Positions 1-7,941 of a DNA stretch of 64,000 bases are shown in pieces. Numbering within the stretch: the stretch's first letter is position 1; every line of letters starts with the position of its first letter. The stretch is from the NCBI GenBank assembly GCA_000702025.1, contig JNKJ01000007.1, positions 124,001 through 188,000 on the forward strand, in the 5' to 3' direction. The translations under genes and the position numbers were made by a program. Origin of the DNA: Blautia schinkii DSM 10518. GTDB lineage: Bacteria; Bacillota; Clostridia; Lachnospirales; Lachnospiraceae. The notes below the pieces were generated by a model, which did not search any database, was not told the origin of the DNA, and worked only from the letters and a program-made list of their open reading frames with translations.

Positions 1-62
1 GGAGCGGGATTCTTTAATTCTCTGTAAGTTTGCAAGAGCAGGCTTTGCGCTGGAATAATCAT
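1..62 (-). CDS. 5' end of an unidentified gene, cut by the window edge
   Basis: On the minus strand an ATG at 62-60 overlaps the TGA stop of the ABC ATPase gene in an ATGA arrangement, and the frame stays open to the window edge. About 20 residues are visible, beginning MIIPAQSLLLQTYRELKNPA. The overlap suggests translational coupling as the next gene of the export operon. In comparable operons this position often holds a glycosyl- or glycerophosphotransferase, but too little is visible to name it. Confidence 0.45.
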   Translation of the reverse strand, partial: MIIPAQSLLLQTYRELKNPA

Positions 63-796
63 GATTTTTCCATAAATTCCACATATTCGTCCAAAACCTC
101 TTTGGGGTCGCCGATTTTTTTAATCTCACCGTCATGCATCCACATGACTGTATCGCAGAGCTCCTCCAACGTGCTGAGACTGTGGGATACGATCACAACC
201 GTGCGGTCCTTGTTGGAGATAAGGCTCTTCATTTTATTATAACTCTTTTTCTTAAATTTCTGGTCGCCTACGCTTAACACCTCATCAATGAGCATGATAT
301 CCGTTTCCAGGATGGCAGTGATGGAAAAAGCCAGCTTGGAATACATACCGCTAGAATAGGTTCGAACCGGCATGTCTATAAATTTGCCCAGACCGGCAAA
401 ATCTATGATCTCCTGTTCCTTTTCACGAACCTGAGCCTCGGAAAACCCAAGAAGCATTCCCGAAAGAACGATGTTTTCGCGGCCGGACATCTCACGCTGA
501 AAGCCCACTCCAATAGAAAGCAGGGAAATGCTGTGTCCCTTTAAGTCAATGACACCTGAATCCGGGGAAAAAATACCAGCCAAAGCATTGAGGGTAGTGG
601 ACTTACCGCTTCCGTTTTTTCCGATAATACCAAGGATTTCTCCTTCCCGTACATAGAAAGAAATACCCTTCACAGCAATGAAATCCTCTGCCTTCTGGCG
701 TTGGAATTTCAAAAGATTACGTTTGATGGATGTTTTCTTCAGGTTTCTATAGCTAATGACCAGGTCTTTGACCTCGATTGCATATTTATCTTCCAT
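59..796 (-). CDS. Polysaccharide/teichoic acid export ABC transporter, ATP-binding protein (TagH/Wzt type)
   Basis: This 245-aa ATPase should power export of a lipid-linked wall polymer with the permease encoded just upstream. Walker A GKNGSGKST lies at residues 59-67, the ABC signature region SSGMYSKLAF at about 148-157, and Walker B with the catalytic glutamate (MLIDEVLSVGD) at about 168-178. The long N-terminal strand before Walker A and the SVGD motif after Walker B are typical of the TagH/RfbE/Wzt group. It has no C-terminal sugar-recognition extension, so it is a short-form ATPase. Its start lies 1 bp beyond the permease stop and its stop overlaps the next start, so the genes form one operon. 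The family is secure; the polymer exported is inferred from the neighbouring tagD-like gene. Confidence 0.93.
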   Translation of the reverse strand: MEDKYAIEVKDLVISYRNLKKTSIKRNLLKFQRQKAEDFIAVKGISFYVREGEILGIIGKNGSGKSTTLNALAGIFSPDSGVIDLKGHSISLLSIGVGFQREMSGRENIVLSGMLLGFSEAQVREKEQEIIDFAGLGKFIDMPVRTYSSGMYSKLAFSITAILETDIMLIDEVLSVGDQKFKKKSYNKMKSLISNKDRTVVIVSHSLSTLEELCDTVMWMHDGEIKKIGDPKEVLDEYVEFMEKS

Positions 797-797
797 T

Positions 798-1583
798 TTA
801 AATCACCTTTACATAACTGTTTTCGTTCTTGTATATCTTGCGGATACCCAATGCGGATATTGCCAGTCCGACAAAAAACCACAAAAGCAGAAGCTTTCTG
901 TGCGGTACTCTGCCGTAGAGGACACAATCACGCATGGATGACAGGAGGAATGCGATGGGGTTGCATTTGCCTACATACACATTGTAGGGCTCGGGCAGCT
1001 TAGTCATAATATTCCAGAAAATACCTGTCATGTAGAATACAAGACGCAGTACTATATTAACCACATTGGATAAATCCTCCACAAATACGCCGAAATGAAG
1101 GAGAAAGCATCCAAATCCGAAAACGATCAAGATCAATGTTATCAGTATGGGAATCGAGTATATCACATTGATGGTGACTGGCACTTTCCATACAAAAAGC
1201 ATTCCCACAATGATAAGAATCGAGATGAACATTTTAAATCCGTTAACGCCCATCTTAACAAGCAGCAGAATATACTTTGGAAGGTATACCTTTGACACGA
1301 TTGGTTTATTCTGTTTAACAATTCGTACACTCTGCAGCATGGTCTTATTAAAGAAATCCCACAAGGTGATACCGATAAAGATGAATACCGGGAAGTACTT
1401 CTCCTTTTGCTGGAACACTTCGCCGAAAATAAAGGCGTAGATCATCATAAAGCACAGCGGTTCCAGCACCCACCACAGCCAGTTGAGGTATGAGTTGGCA
1501 ACCTCGGATTTTAGCTGTGCTTTCGTGGAGTATATGGCATACTTCCAGTACTTTTTCATATCCTGTTTAAATTTATTGAACAT
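798..1583 (-). CDS. Polysaccharide/teichoic acid export ABC transporter permease (TagG/Wzm type)
   Basis: This 261-aa ABC-2 family membrane protein is the transmembrane partner of the adjacent ATPase. An amphipathic N-terminus with YAIYSTKAQLKSEVANSY is followed by NWLWWVLEPL, a motif characteristic of polysaccharide-export permeases, and about six hydrophobic segments. The length matches TagG/RfbD/Wzm proteins. It follows the tagD-like gene by 110 bp and precedes the ATPase gene with only 1 bp between stop and start. The membrane role is known for the family; teichoic acid as substrate is inferred from context. Confidence 0.93.
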   Translation of the reverse strand: MFNKFKQDMKKYWKYAIYSTKAQLKSEVANSYLNWLWWVLEPLCFMMIYAFIFGEVFQQKEKYFPVFIFIGITLWDFFNKTMLQSVRIVKQNKPIVSKVYLPKYILLLVKMGVNGFKMFISILIIVGMLFVWKVPVTINVIYSIPILITLILIVFGFGCFLLHFGVFVEDLSNVVNIVLRLVFYMTGIFWNIMTKLPEPYNVYVGKCNPIAFLLSSMRDCVLYGRVPHRKLLLLWFFVGLAISALGIRKIYKNENSYVKVI

Positions 1584-1693
1584 GATTATTTCACTCCTTT
1601 AAAGAATCTTTACCATAATACACCAAGCTCTGCGCATTGACAAGGGTAAACTGTTCTCCGCAGCTATTTTTGTTTTCTGCAGCTGTTTTACTG

Positions 1694-2083
1694 CTATTTC
1701 TGCAGGTCCTGCTTAATCTGAGTGGTAGAGATTTCAGGGGTGCGGGTGAGATACACGACATCACAGAATTCTTTTAGAAAATCAAATTTTCCTTCCCAGT
1801 CATCCCCCATGACGAAGGTGTCTACGTGATATTCCTTGACATCAGAGAGCTTTTGCTCCCAGTTTTCTTCCGGAATCACCAGGTCCACATAGCGGATGGC
1901 CTCCAGCAGGTGCTTGCGCTCCTCATAGGAAAAATAACATTTTTTATGTTTTTCGTTCCAGTTAAATTCATCGGTAGAGAGGGCTACAATCAGGTAATCT
2001 CCGTATTTTTTGGCACGCTGCAGCAGATTAATATGCCCATAATGCAGTAAATCGAAGGTGCCGTAAGTGATGACTCGTTTCAT
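1694..2083 (-). CDS. tagD: Glycerol-3-phosphate cytidylyltransferase-like protein (TagD)
   Basis: The 129-aa protein has the size and motifs of TagD, which makes CDP-glycerol from CTP and glycerol-3-phosphate for poly(glycerol phosphate) polymers. The nucleotidyltransferase HxGH motif is HYGH at residues 14-17. The C-terminal motif, ISTTQIK, corresponds to the family ISSTxI signature. It is the first gene of the minus-strand export operon. A close relative of this domain occurs fused to another domain at 6637. Related enzymes can use other polyol phosphates, so the exact substrate is inferred. Confidence 0.88.
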   Translation of the reverse strand: MKRVITYGTFDLLHYGHINLLQRAKKYGDYLIVALSTDEFNWNEKHKKCYFSYEERKHLLEAIRYVDLVIPEENWEQKLSDVKEYHVDTFVMGDDWEGKFDFLKEFCDVVYLTRTPEISTTQIKQDLQK

Positions 2084-2148
2084 AAACTAAGCATCCTTTC
2101 TTCATTCTTTAATCCCTGACACTGAGGATGGGATGATTTCTGCCATTG

Positions 2149-2157
2149 ATTATAGCA
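2149..2157 (-). promoter_or_regulatory. Extended -10 promoter of the tagD-export operon
   Basis: Read on the minus strand, TGCTATAAT is a full extended -10 element 66 bp upstream of the tagD start. The -35 region (TTCATT at 2177-2172, spacer 17) is poor, as is common with extended -10 promoters. Confidence 0.5.
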
Positions 2158-2200
2158 TAGATGAGCGGCGAAATGAAGAGATTATGGGGAAGTTATTTAT

Positions 2201-2488
2201 GGGGGAAAGGGAACCCCGGAAGGGGGTTGAACGGTGAGCAGAAGGAAATTTGGTGCGGGGGCGCTGACGCTGGCCTTGTCAGGCATTGCTCGCTTCCCTT
2301 CAACTAAGTTCTAACTGCGACTAAGCCGCTCACGAAGAGCGTTCGCTGCTAAGTCTCCGTAAGAACTGGATTTTCAGGCGCGCTTCCGCAAAATGCCTGA
2401 CAAGGCCAGTGTCAGCGCCCCCGCACCAAATTTCCTTCTGCTCACCTACCACTACGTTTCCGACCCTTTCGTATGGGCTGTCGTTTTC
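2201..2488 (+). repeat. Palindromic repeat element, copy A
   Basis: A gene-free element of about 290 bp. Its central arms, 2233-2289 and 2391-2446, are complementary over more than 50 bp with about one G-T mismatch. They enclose a core (2289-2390) carrying TGCTCGCTTCCC and TTCAGGCGCGCTTCC. The outer flank (about 2201-2232) and inner flank (2446-2488) both recur, inverted, in copy B. The two copies share the core and flanks, but their arms differ in sequence while each remains self-complementary. Small ORFs here are artefacts of the palindrome. Confidence 0.75.
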
Positions 2489-2655
2489 GCAGGGAGCTTG
2501 TCGATCGCGGTTTAATACGTCGGTTAGGAGCAAGGAATGCGATTGAACTCGGATAAATTTAACTATTTATGACTATATATTACTACATATTACAGGTTAT
2601 ATAGAATTATAAAGGCTTAGCTACTAATTTTTCCGAAGCCAATAAATTGCCGGTA

Positions 2656-3098
2656 AAAACGACAGCTTCTACGAAGGGGTGGGAACGTAGTGGTAGGCTA
2701 GGGGAAGGGGCTTGGGGGCCGGGGCTGGTATTATCCGGGCGGGCTGTTTTGCGGAAGCGCGCCTGAAAATCCAATGCCTACGGAGACTTAGTGTACTGAC
2801 CCACTTATATCTGGCGAAAATCCGCAGGATAATTTTCCATCGGCAAGGCGGCTGAATGAGTCGATGCGGTGGCATCGGCGATTGAAGCCAACGCTGTCCG
2901 ATAGAAAATTAGACAAGGAGTTTCGTCAGATATAAGTGGGCCAGTGCACTAAGAGCGAACGCTCTTCGTGAGCTTCTTAGTCGCAGTTGGCATTTAGTTG
3001 AAGGGAAGCGAGCATCAGCCCGCCCGGATAATATCAGCCCCGGCCCCCAAGTCCCTTCCCCTAGCCGTTCAACACCTTCCCGGGGACCCCCTTCACCC
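2656..3098 (-). repeat. Palindromic repeat element, copy B, with a nested insertion
   Basis: Inverted relative of copy A. Arms 2696-2746 and 3016-3066 pair over 51 bp with only two G-T mismatches. The core is the reverse complement of copy A's core and is split at 2787-2953 by a second hairpin element. The flanks at 2656-2697 and 3067-3098 match copy A's flanks. The spacer between the copies, 2489-2655, is partly AT-rich and shows no gene. Confidence 0.75.
2787..2953. mobile_element. Nested 167-bp MITE-like hairpin insertion
   Basis: This segment interrupts the core of copy B exactly where copy A reads CTAAGTCTCCG without interruption. Its ends, beginning CTTAGTGTACTGACCCACTT and ending in the near-complement, form terminal inverted repeats of about 35 bp. 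The homology continues inward (AATTTTCCATCGG against its inverse), so almost the whole unit folds back on itself. It encodes nothing. The uninterrupted copy next to it serves as a natural empty site. It resembles a non-autonomous element, but no matching transposase lies in the window. Confidence 0.65.
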
Positions 3099-3270
3099 CA
3101 TAATAATGTAATATTTGTAATATTTACAACAATATCCCTTCTACCACCCTTAAGATTCACCCCCATTTCCATATATTTCACCCACAAAATACACGAATAT
3201 TTTAAATTTCTGTTCCAAAAACCCTAAATGTGTGTTATGCTTTAGCTATAATTTTATTACAGGGTGAGTG

Positions 3271-4458
3271 ATGATGAAACAGAGAACGAGACTAGAGACC
3301 ACACCTTTTTCTTACCTGGTGGATAATATAAAAGTTTTATTGATTTTTCTGGTGGTATTTAACCACATTATAGCTTTCCAGCTTGTAAAGGTGGATCTTG
3401 TGGTCCGGTATATCTGGTATGCGATAACGATATTCCATATGCCGGCCTTTATTTTCGTCTCCGGTTATCTTTCCAAGAAGCCGCAGAGCGCGATGAAAAA
3501 TGTGAAGAATCTTTTGATCCCCTATATCCTGGGATATAGTTTGACTTGGTATGCCCAGATTTGGCTTGGGAAATCCGTGGATTACGAAATTTTACGGCCG
3601 TCAGGTACGGTTATGTGGTATGTGCTGGCTTTATTTGTATACCGTTTGACCATTGAGGCTCTGGGTAAGGTGCGTTTTATCATTCCCTTGAGTATCATTC
3701 TGGCATTATGGGCAGGTACGAGGCCGGAATTTACCACGTATCTTTCCACGTCAAGGATTGTGGTATTTTTCCCGTTCTTTGTGGCTGGATATCTGTGGAA
3801 ATGTGAGTACACGAAGGCAGTGCGTGATTTTAAGGGGAAATGGATTCTTATTCCGATTTCCGGGTTCCTGCTTTATGCAGTGCCTAATTATATGATTACG
3901 AATGAGATGCCGGTGGATATTTTCCGTGGGAATCATACATATCTGCTGAGCGGACTGACGGACGAGAACGGCATTGTAATCCGGCTTTTGATGTATTTGA
4001 TTTCCTTTGTGCTGATATTGACGTTCTTTGCACTTTTGCCTGATATGAAGCTGCCGCTTACATTTATAGGAAGAAATACAATGGGTATTTATTTCTTCCA
4101 TTATCCGATTTTGATAGTGCTCAATGGACTTCTGATTTTGCAAATACCCGAACTGCTTAATGTATGGGCTCTGTTGGGAGTGTCCCTTCTTTTTATGCTT
4201 GTTTTGGGAAGCCCGCCTGTGGATTGGCTGTATACAGGTGTGCTGAATCTGATTTCTTTCATCTTATTTAAGAAAGAAAAGAAGGTACGGGATGAGGGTC
4301 TGGAGGATGAGTACGACAGTGACGAAAATAAATATGAGACATTGCGCAGGCGCCGACAGGCTATTGAGGAGCTGGCATCCACGCTGGAACCGGAAGCCTC
4401 TGTAAATGAATCTGAGCCGGAGGTTAAGCCTGCGGAGAAAAGAGAAGGACAGTCCTGA
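3271..4458 (+). CDS. Acyltransferase family 3 membrane protein (OafA/fucose 4-O-acetylase type)
   Basis: A 395-aa integral membrane protein with about ten hydrophobic segments. Near the N-terminus is YLVDNIKVLLIFLVVFNHI, the acyltransferase-3 opening in which the His of FNH corresponds to the catalytic position. These proteins transfer acyl groups, usually acetyl, to sugars of surface polymers. After the last membrane segment comes a charged, Glu-rich cytoplasmic tail of about 70 residues. ATGs at 3271 and 3274 follow an AGGGTG site and are preferred over the GTG at 3268. It sits between export genes and wall-polymer genes, which suggests envelope modification; the acceptor is unknown. Confidence 0.85.
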   Translation: MMKQRTRLETTPFSYLVDNIKVLLIFLVVFNHIIAFQLVKVDLVVRYIWYAITIFHMPAFIFVSGYLSKKPQSAMKNVKNLLIPYILGYSLTWYAQIWLGKSVDYEILRPSGTVMWYVLALFVYRLTIEALGKVRFIIPLSIILALWAGTRPEFTTYLSTSRIVVFFPFFVAGYLWKCEYTKAVRDFKGKWILIPISGFLLYAVPNYMITNEMPVDIFRGNHTYLLSGLTDENGIVIRLLMYLISFVLILTFFALLPDMKLPLTFIGRNTMGIYFFHYPILIVLNGLLILQIPELLNVWALLGVSLLFMLVLGSPPVDWLYTGVLNLISFILFKKEKKVRDEGLEDEYDSDENKYETLRRRRQAIEELASTLEPEASVNESEPEVKPAEKREGQS

Positions 4459-4539
4459 GGGAGTGTCTTTCTTTGTATCGTGATAAAGTGTAGTGGGTTA
4501 GAAAAAACAAATTGTGTAAAAACAGTAGGGGGTATGTGT

Positions 4540-6498
4540 ATGAAGAAATCGTGGGTTGCCTGTGGATTAGCATTGGTTTTGGCTGTTATGCCCGGAGCTG
4601 CGGCAGTGAGTGCTGCGGATTTTAATGCCGGAAGTGTCTCTGAGAGTCAGGCGGAAAATTCGATGGAGGATTGGTGCCAGGAGAATACTGAAAATTCGTA
4701 TGAGGCCGTAATGCCGGGAGATATTGAGAACCCGTATGAGGCCGTAATGCCGGGAGACATTGAGAACCCGGATGGCGCTGGAATGCCGGGAGACATTGAG
4801 AACCCGGATGACGCTGGAATGTCGGGCATTATCGAGAACCCGGATGACACCGAAATATCAGGAGACATCGAGAACCCGGACGAGCCGGAGTTTCAAGCTG
4901 AACCAGATATTTTTACATCGGGGGACGAGCCGGAGGAGGAGCTGTTCGGTGATGCTTCGGATGCGGACTTGTTTTCCAGCGCGGGTGCGGCAAGTGAATC
5001 GGCATCCTTTATTACCTCGTGTACCGGTTACAGTGAGGGGCAGATCCGTGTCACGGCAAAGGTCCCCTATAAGGTAAAAAGTAAGGATGTGTACTATTAT
5101 CTATTCCGGGTGAATCCTGTGAACAATAAACTCAGTAAGCAAGCAGCCAGGCTAAAGAAGCCTGCCGGAGAGAACAAGAATATCACCTTCAAGCTGAATA
5201 CCGCGGGACATCCTGAGTACGTGATGTCCAAGTTTGCACTCGCGGTTAAGACTAAGGCGGGCAGCGGGATTTCTGCATATACCCGTATTAGCGGAGCGAG
5301 CTATGTGGCGAGCCCGGAGCGAACGGCGTCCAATACCAGCGCCTATGCGGTTCCAAAAAGTAAAAAAGGTCTGCAGACCACTAACATCAACGAGCTCACA
5401 GAAACAAAGTGCAAGACAGCCTTTCTCAATCTCCCGGTATCGATTCTGCTTGTAAATAATGCGGAGCGGGTGTCTTACAAATATAATGGCAAGACGTATT
5501 ATTTTAATAAAATCGGAGGCTACACACAGTTTGTGAGCCAATGCAACCAAAAAGGAATTCAAGTGACTATGCAGATTCTTTTGGACTATAATTCCAGTAC
5601 CAAGAGCCTCACAGCTTCCGGTTCGCAGGGGTTAAGGTCCTCCTATTATGCATGGAACACGACGAACGCTGCCTCACGGGAGAAAATGGAGGCGCTGTTT
5701 TCCTTTATCTCGGAGCTGTTTGGATCACAGAATTGTTATGTCAGTAACTGGATACTGGGCAATGAGGTGAACACCTACAGTGTATGGCATTACCCGGGAA
5801 ATATGAGCAAGGCTAAGTATATTGAGAACTACAGCGAAACCTTCCGCTGCCTTTATAATGCAGTTCGAAGCAGGAAAGCAAGCTCCAAGGTATTTATCTG
5901 TCTGGACCATTACTGGAATTTGTCTGTGCAGGGCTATTCAGCCAAGGATATGATGGATTCTTTTGCCTCTAAGCTGAAAACGATTCAGTCCGGGGTGAAC
6001 TGGAACCTGGCGTACCACGCCTATCCCTATCCGCTCACGGATCCGCGCTTCTGGTCAGGGAACAACAGCAATTACCTTACTAACAATTCCAATTCGCCTG
6101 TGATCAGCCTGAACAATCTCAGTGTGCTGACGAATTATGTAAAGAAAAATTACGGTACGGGTACAAGGGTGATTCTTTCCGAGCAGGGCTTCACTTCAAC
6201 AAAGGGTCAGGATGTACAGGCGGCAGCACTGGCGCTGGGATACTATATTGCGGCCTGCAATCCCATGGTGGATGCTTTCCATATCCGAAGCTACCAGGAT
6301 GCAAGTCATGAAGTAGCCCAGGGATTGGCAATGGGGATTAAAGGGAAAAAGGCGTTCAAGGTTTTTGTGAACATGGATTCCAGCAAGACGCTGAATTATA
6401 CAAAATCCTATCTCACCAAACAGGTGGGCAGCAAGTGGAGTTCCAAGGTACCGGGTTATTCTAAAAAAAGACTATACACGATGTACCGTTCGGAATGA
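4540..6498 (+). CDS. Secreted DUF5722-like protein (glycoside-hydrolase-like fold) with N-terminal repeats
   Basis: A 652-aa exported protein. An ATG at 4540 follows AGTAGGGGG with good spacing and begins a signal peptide (MKKSWVACGLALVLAVM, cleavage near AVSAA-D). Next come six 12-residue acidic repeats of the ENPDDAGMSGII type. A beta-rich segment follows, then a catalytic-looking TIM-barrel-like region with NWILGNEVN and VILSEQGF. The paired Asn-Glu and Glu resemble the acid/base and nucleophile of clan-A glycoside hydrolases, which is inference. The DUF5722 assignment is from memory of the family. It lies 81 bp after the acyltransferase gene. Substrate and activity are unknown. Confidence 0.75.
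   Translation: MKKSWVACGLALVLAVMPGAAAVSAADFNAGSVSESQAENSMEDWCQENTENSYEAVMPGDIENPYEAVMPGDIENPDGAGMPGDIENPDDAGMSGIIENPDDTEISGDIENPDEPEFQAEPDIFTSGDEPEEELFGDASDADLFSSAGAASESASFITSCTGYSEGQIRVTAKVPYKVKSKDVYYYLFRVNPVNNKLSKQAARLKKPAGENKNITFKLNTAGHPEYVMSKFALAVKTKAGSGISAYTRISGASYVASPERTASNTSAYAVPKSKKGLQTTNINELTETKCKTAFLNLPVSILLVNNAERVSYKYNGKTYYFNKIGGYTQFVSQCNQKGIQVTMQILLDYNSSTKSLTASGSQGLRSSYYAWNTTNAASREKMEALFSFISELFGSQNCYVSNWILGNEVNTYSVWHYPGNMSKAKYIENYSETFRCLYNAVRSRKASSKVFICLDHYWNLSVQGYSAKDMMDSFASKLKTIQSGVNWNLAYHAYPYPLTDPRFWSGNNSNYLTNNSNSPVISLNNLSVLTNYVKKNYGTGTRVILSEQGFTSTKGQDVQAAALALGYYIAACNPMVDAFHIRSYQDASHEVAQGLAMGIKGKKAFKVFVNMDSSKTLNYTKSYLTKQVGSKWSSKVPGYSKKRLYTMYRSE
4690..4905 (+). repeat. 36-bp tandem repeat, six units, within the secreted protein gene
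   Basis: Six in-frame 36-bp units start at 4690, 4726, 4762, 4798, 4834 and 4870, each encoding a variant of E-N-P-x-x-A-x-M-P-G-D-I. Units 1-3 are most alike and the last is the most divergent. Such a repeat can change copy number by slippage and alter stalk length without breaking the frame. Confidence 0.9.
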
Positions 6499-6526
6499 GT
6501 GGGTTCTTCCCATGCCAAAGCTTTTA

Positions 6527-6535
6527 TGCTATAAT
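6527..6535 (+). promoter_or_regulatory. Extended -10 promoter candidate for the polymer cluster
   Basis: TGCTATAAT, a complete extended -10 element, lies 102 bp before the next start codon and 29 bp after the stop of the secreted-protein gene. No good -35 element is visible. Confidence 0.4.
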
Positions 6536-6636
6536 GCGTATGACACTTACATTATTTGTATTATGGCATAATTATATCCACAGATGGCAGAATAGCAGTA
6601 TATAGCGAGCTTTACCGGAAAGAGCAGGTGTAAAAT

Positions 6637-7938
6637 ATGAAGAGAGTCATTACCTATGGAACATTCGATCTGTTTCATCAAGGGCATTACAATATTATCA
6701 AAAGAGCCAGGGAGCTGGGCGATTATCTGATCGTGGGCGTAACCAGCGAGAGCTATGATATAGAACGCGGCAAGTTGAATGTGCGCGACAGTCTACTGAA
6801 AAGGATTGAGAATGTGCGCAACACAGGCTTTGCGGATGAGATCATCATAGAGGAATACCAGGGCCAGAAGGTCAGCGATATCATCAAATATAATATTGAC
6901 GTTCTGGTGGTAGGCTCTGACTGGCGCGGAAAGTTTGATTATCTTAAAAATTATTGTGACGTGCAGTATCTGGAGCGTACGAAGAATATTTCCAGCACCC
7001 AGCTCCGCGGCGAGGGCACGATTTTTAATATAGGCGTAGTTACCGATGAAGCCAGGGATAACGGCATTGTGGTAGAATCCAAGTATGTCAGCGGACTTCA
7101 TGTGGAGAGCGTATATTCAGAGGATAAAGAGACAGCACGTCTTTTCTGTGAAAAATATGAGCTGGATTCTTATGGGAACGATTTTGACAGCTTCCTCGAA
7201 GGACTTAATATAGTTTATATTAAATCTTCCCTTAAGAAGCGTGCCGAGTATATAGAAAAAGCCATTGAGCACGGGAAATATGTGATCAGTGATTCACCCA
7301 TGACCCTCCATCCGGACAAGCTCAAGGAGCTGTTTAAGAAGGCTGTGGAGCATAACGTTGTCCTGGTGGAAAAAATCATGCTGGTCTACCTGCGTGCGTT
7401 CAACCAGCTTGTGTGGCTGACTCACGGCGACCTGGTGGGAAATGTGGTGAGCGTGAAGTGCGCGATCTCCCAGGATGATTTCGAGGGCGGCAAATCCTTT
7501 AATGAGACGGTGGCTCACGCAATCTGCGCCATCATCAAGCTTCTGGGCAAGGACTGCCTGGAGGTGAATACTAATGCCGTCAAGGGTGAGGACGGGCACT
7601 TTGTGTATGATATGATCACTATGAAATATCCGCAGGCTTTGGCGACCATTGAGATCGGCACCACCGTGGATGTGGAGGATGAGCTTGTCATCATCGGCAG
7701 CAAGGGCCGCATTACAGTTCCAAACGATTGGTGGAATACCGGATATTTCGAGGCGAAGGTGGAGGGGAATGAATTCCTCAAGCGCTTTAGCTTTAATTTT
7801 GAGGGCAATGGTTTCCGTTACCTGCTGCAGGAGCTGATGATCATGATCAGCGATCAGCGTACAGAATGTACCAGGCTTTTCTACGAGGAGTCGGAGGCTC
7901 TGGTGGATATACTGAAAATAATTAATCAGAGGGGATAA
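6637..7938 (+). CDS. Fusion of TagD-like cytidylyltransferase with a degenerate Gfo/Idh/MocA-like domain
   Basis: A 433-aa two-domain protein. Residues 1-129 are a TagD-like nucleotidyltransferase, with HQGH at 14-17 and RTKNISSTQL at 114-123. Residues from about 130 to the end resemble a Gfo/Idh/MocA oxidoreductase. The glycine-rich nucleotide loop is poor (NIGVVTDEARDNG). The family's catalytic EKP motif is replaced by DSP at 219-221, so the lysine is missing and redox activity is doubtful. It opens a run of closely spaced plus-strand genes and is 3 bp from the LicD gene. The first domain probably makes a CDP-activated polyol or sugar; the second may bind substrate. Confidence 0.85.
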   Translation: MKRVITYGTFDLFHQGHYNIIKRARELGDYLIVGVTSESYDIERGKLNVRDSLLKRIENVRNTGFADEIIIEEYQGQKVSDIIKYNIDVLVVGSDWRGKFDYLKNYCDVQYLERTKNISSTQLRGEGTIFNIGVVTDEARDNGIVVESKYVSGLHVESVYSEDKETARLFCEKYELDSYGNDFDSFLEGLNIVYIKSSLKKRAEYIEKAIEHGKYVISDSPMTLHPDKLKELFKKAVEHNVVLVEKIMLVYLRAFNQLVWLTHGDLVGNVVSVKCAISQDDFEGGKSFNETVAHAICAIIKLLGKDCLEVNTNAVKGEDGHFVYDMITMKYPQALATIEIGTTVDVEDELVIIGSKGRITVPNDWWNTGYFEAKVEGNEFLKRFSFNFEGNGFRYLLQELMIMISDQRTECTRLFYEESEALVDILKIINQRG

Positions 7939-7941
7939 CAA

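Noticed and set aside
2330-3187. Three minus-strand ORFs of 67-92 aa in the gene-free block
   Set aside because: They read through the palindromic elements, have no ribosome-binding sites, and their residues mirror the repeat arms; no protein family is recognisable.
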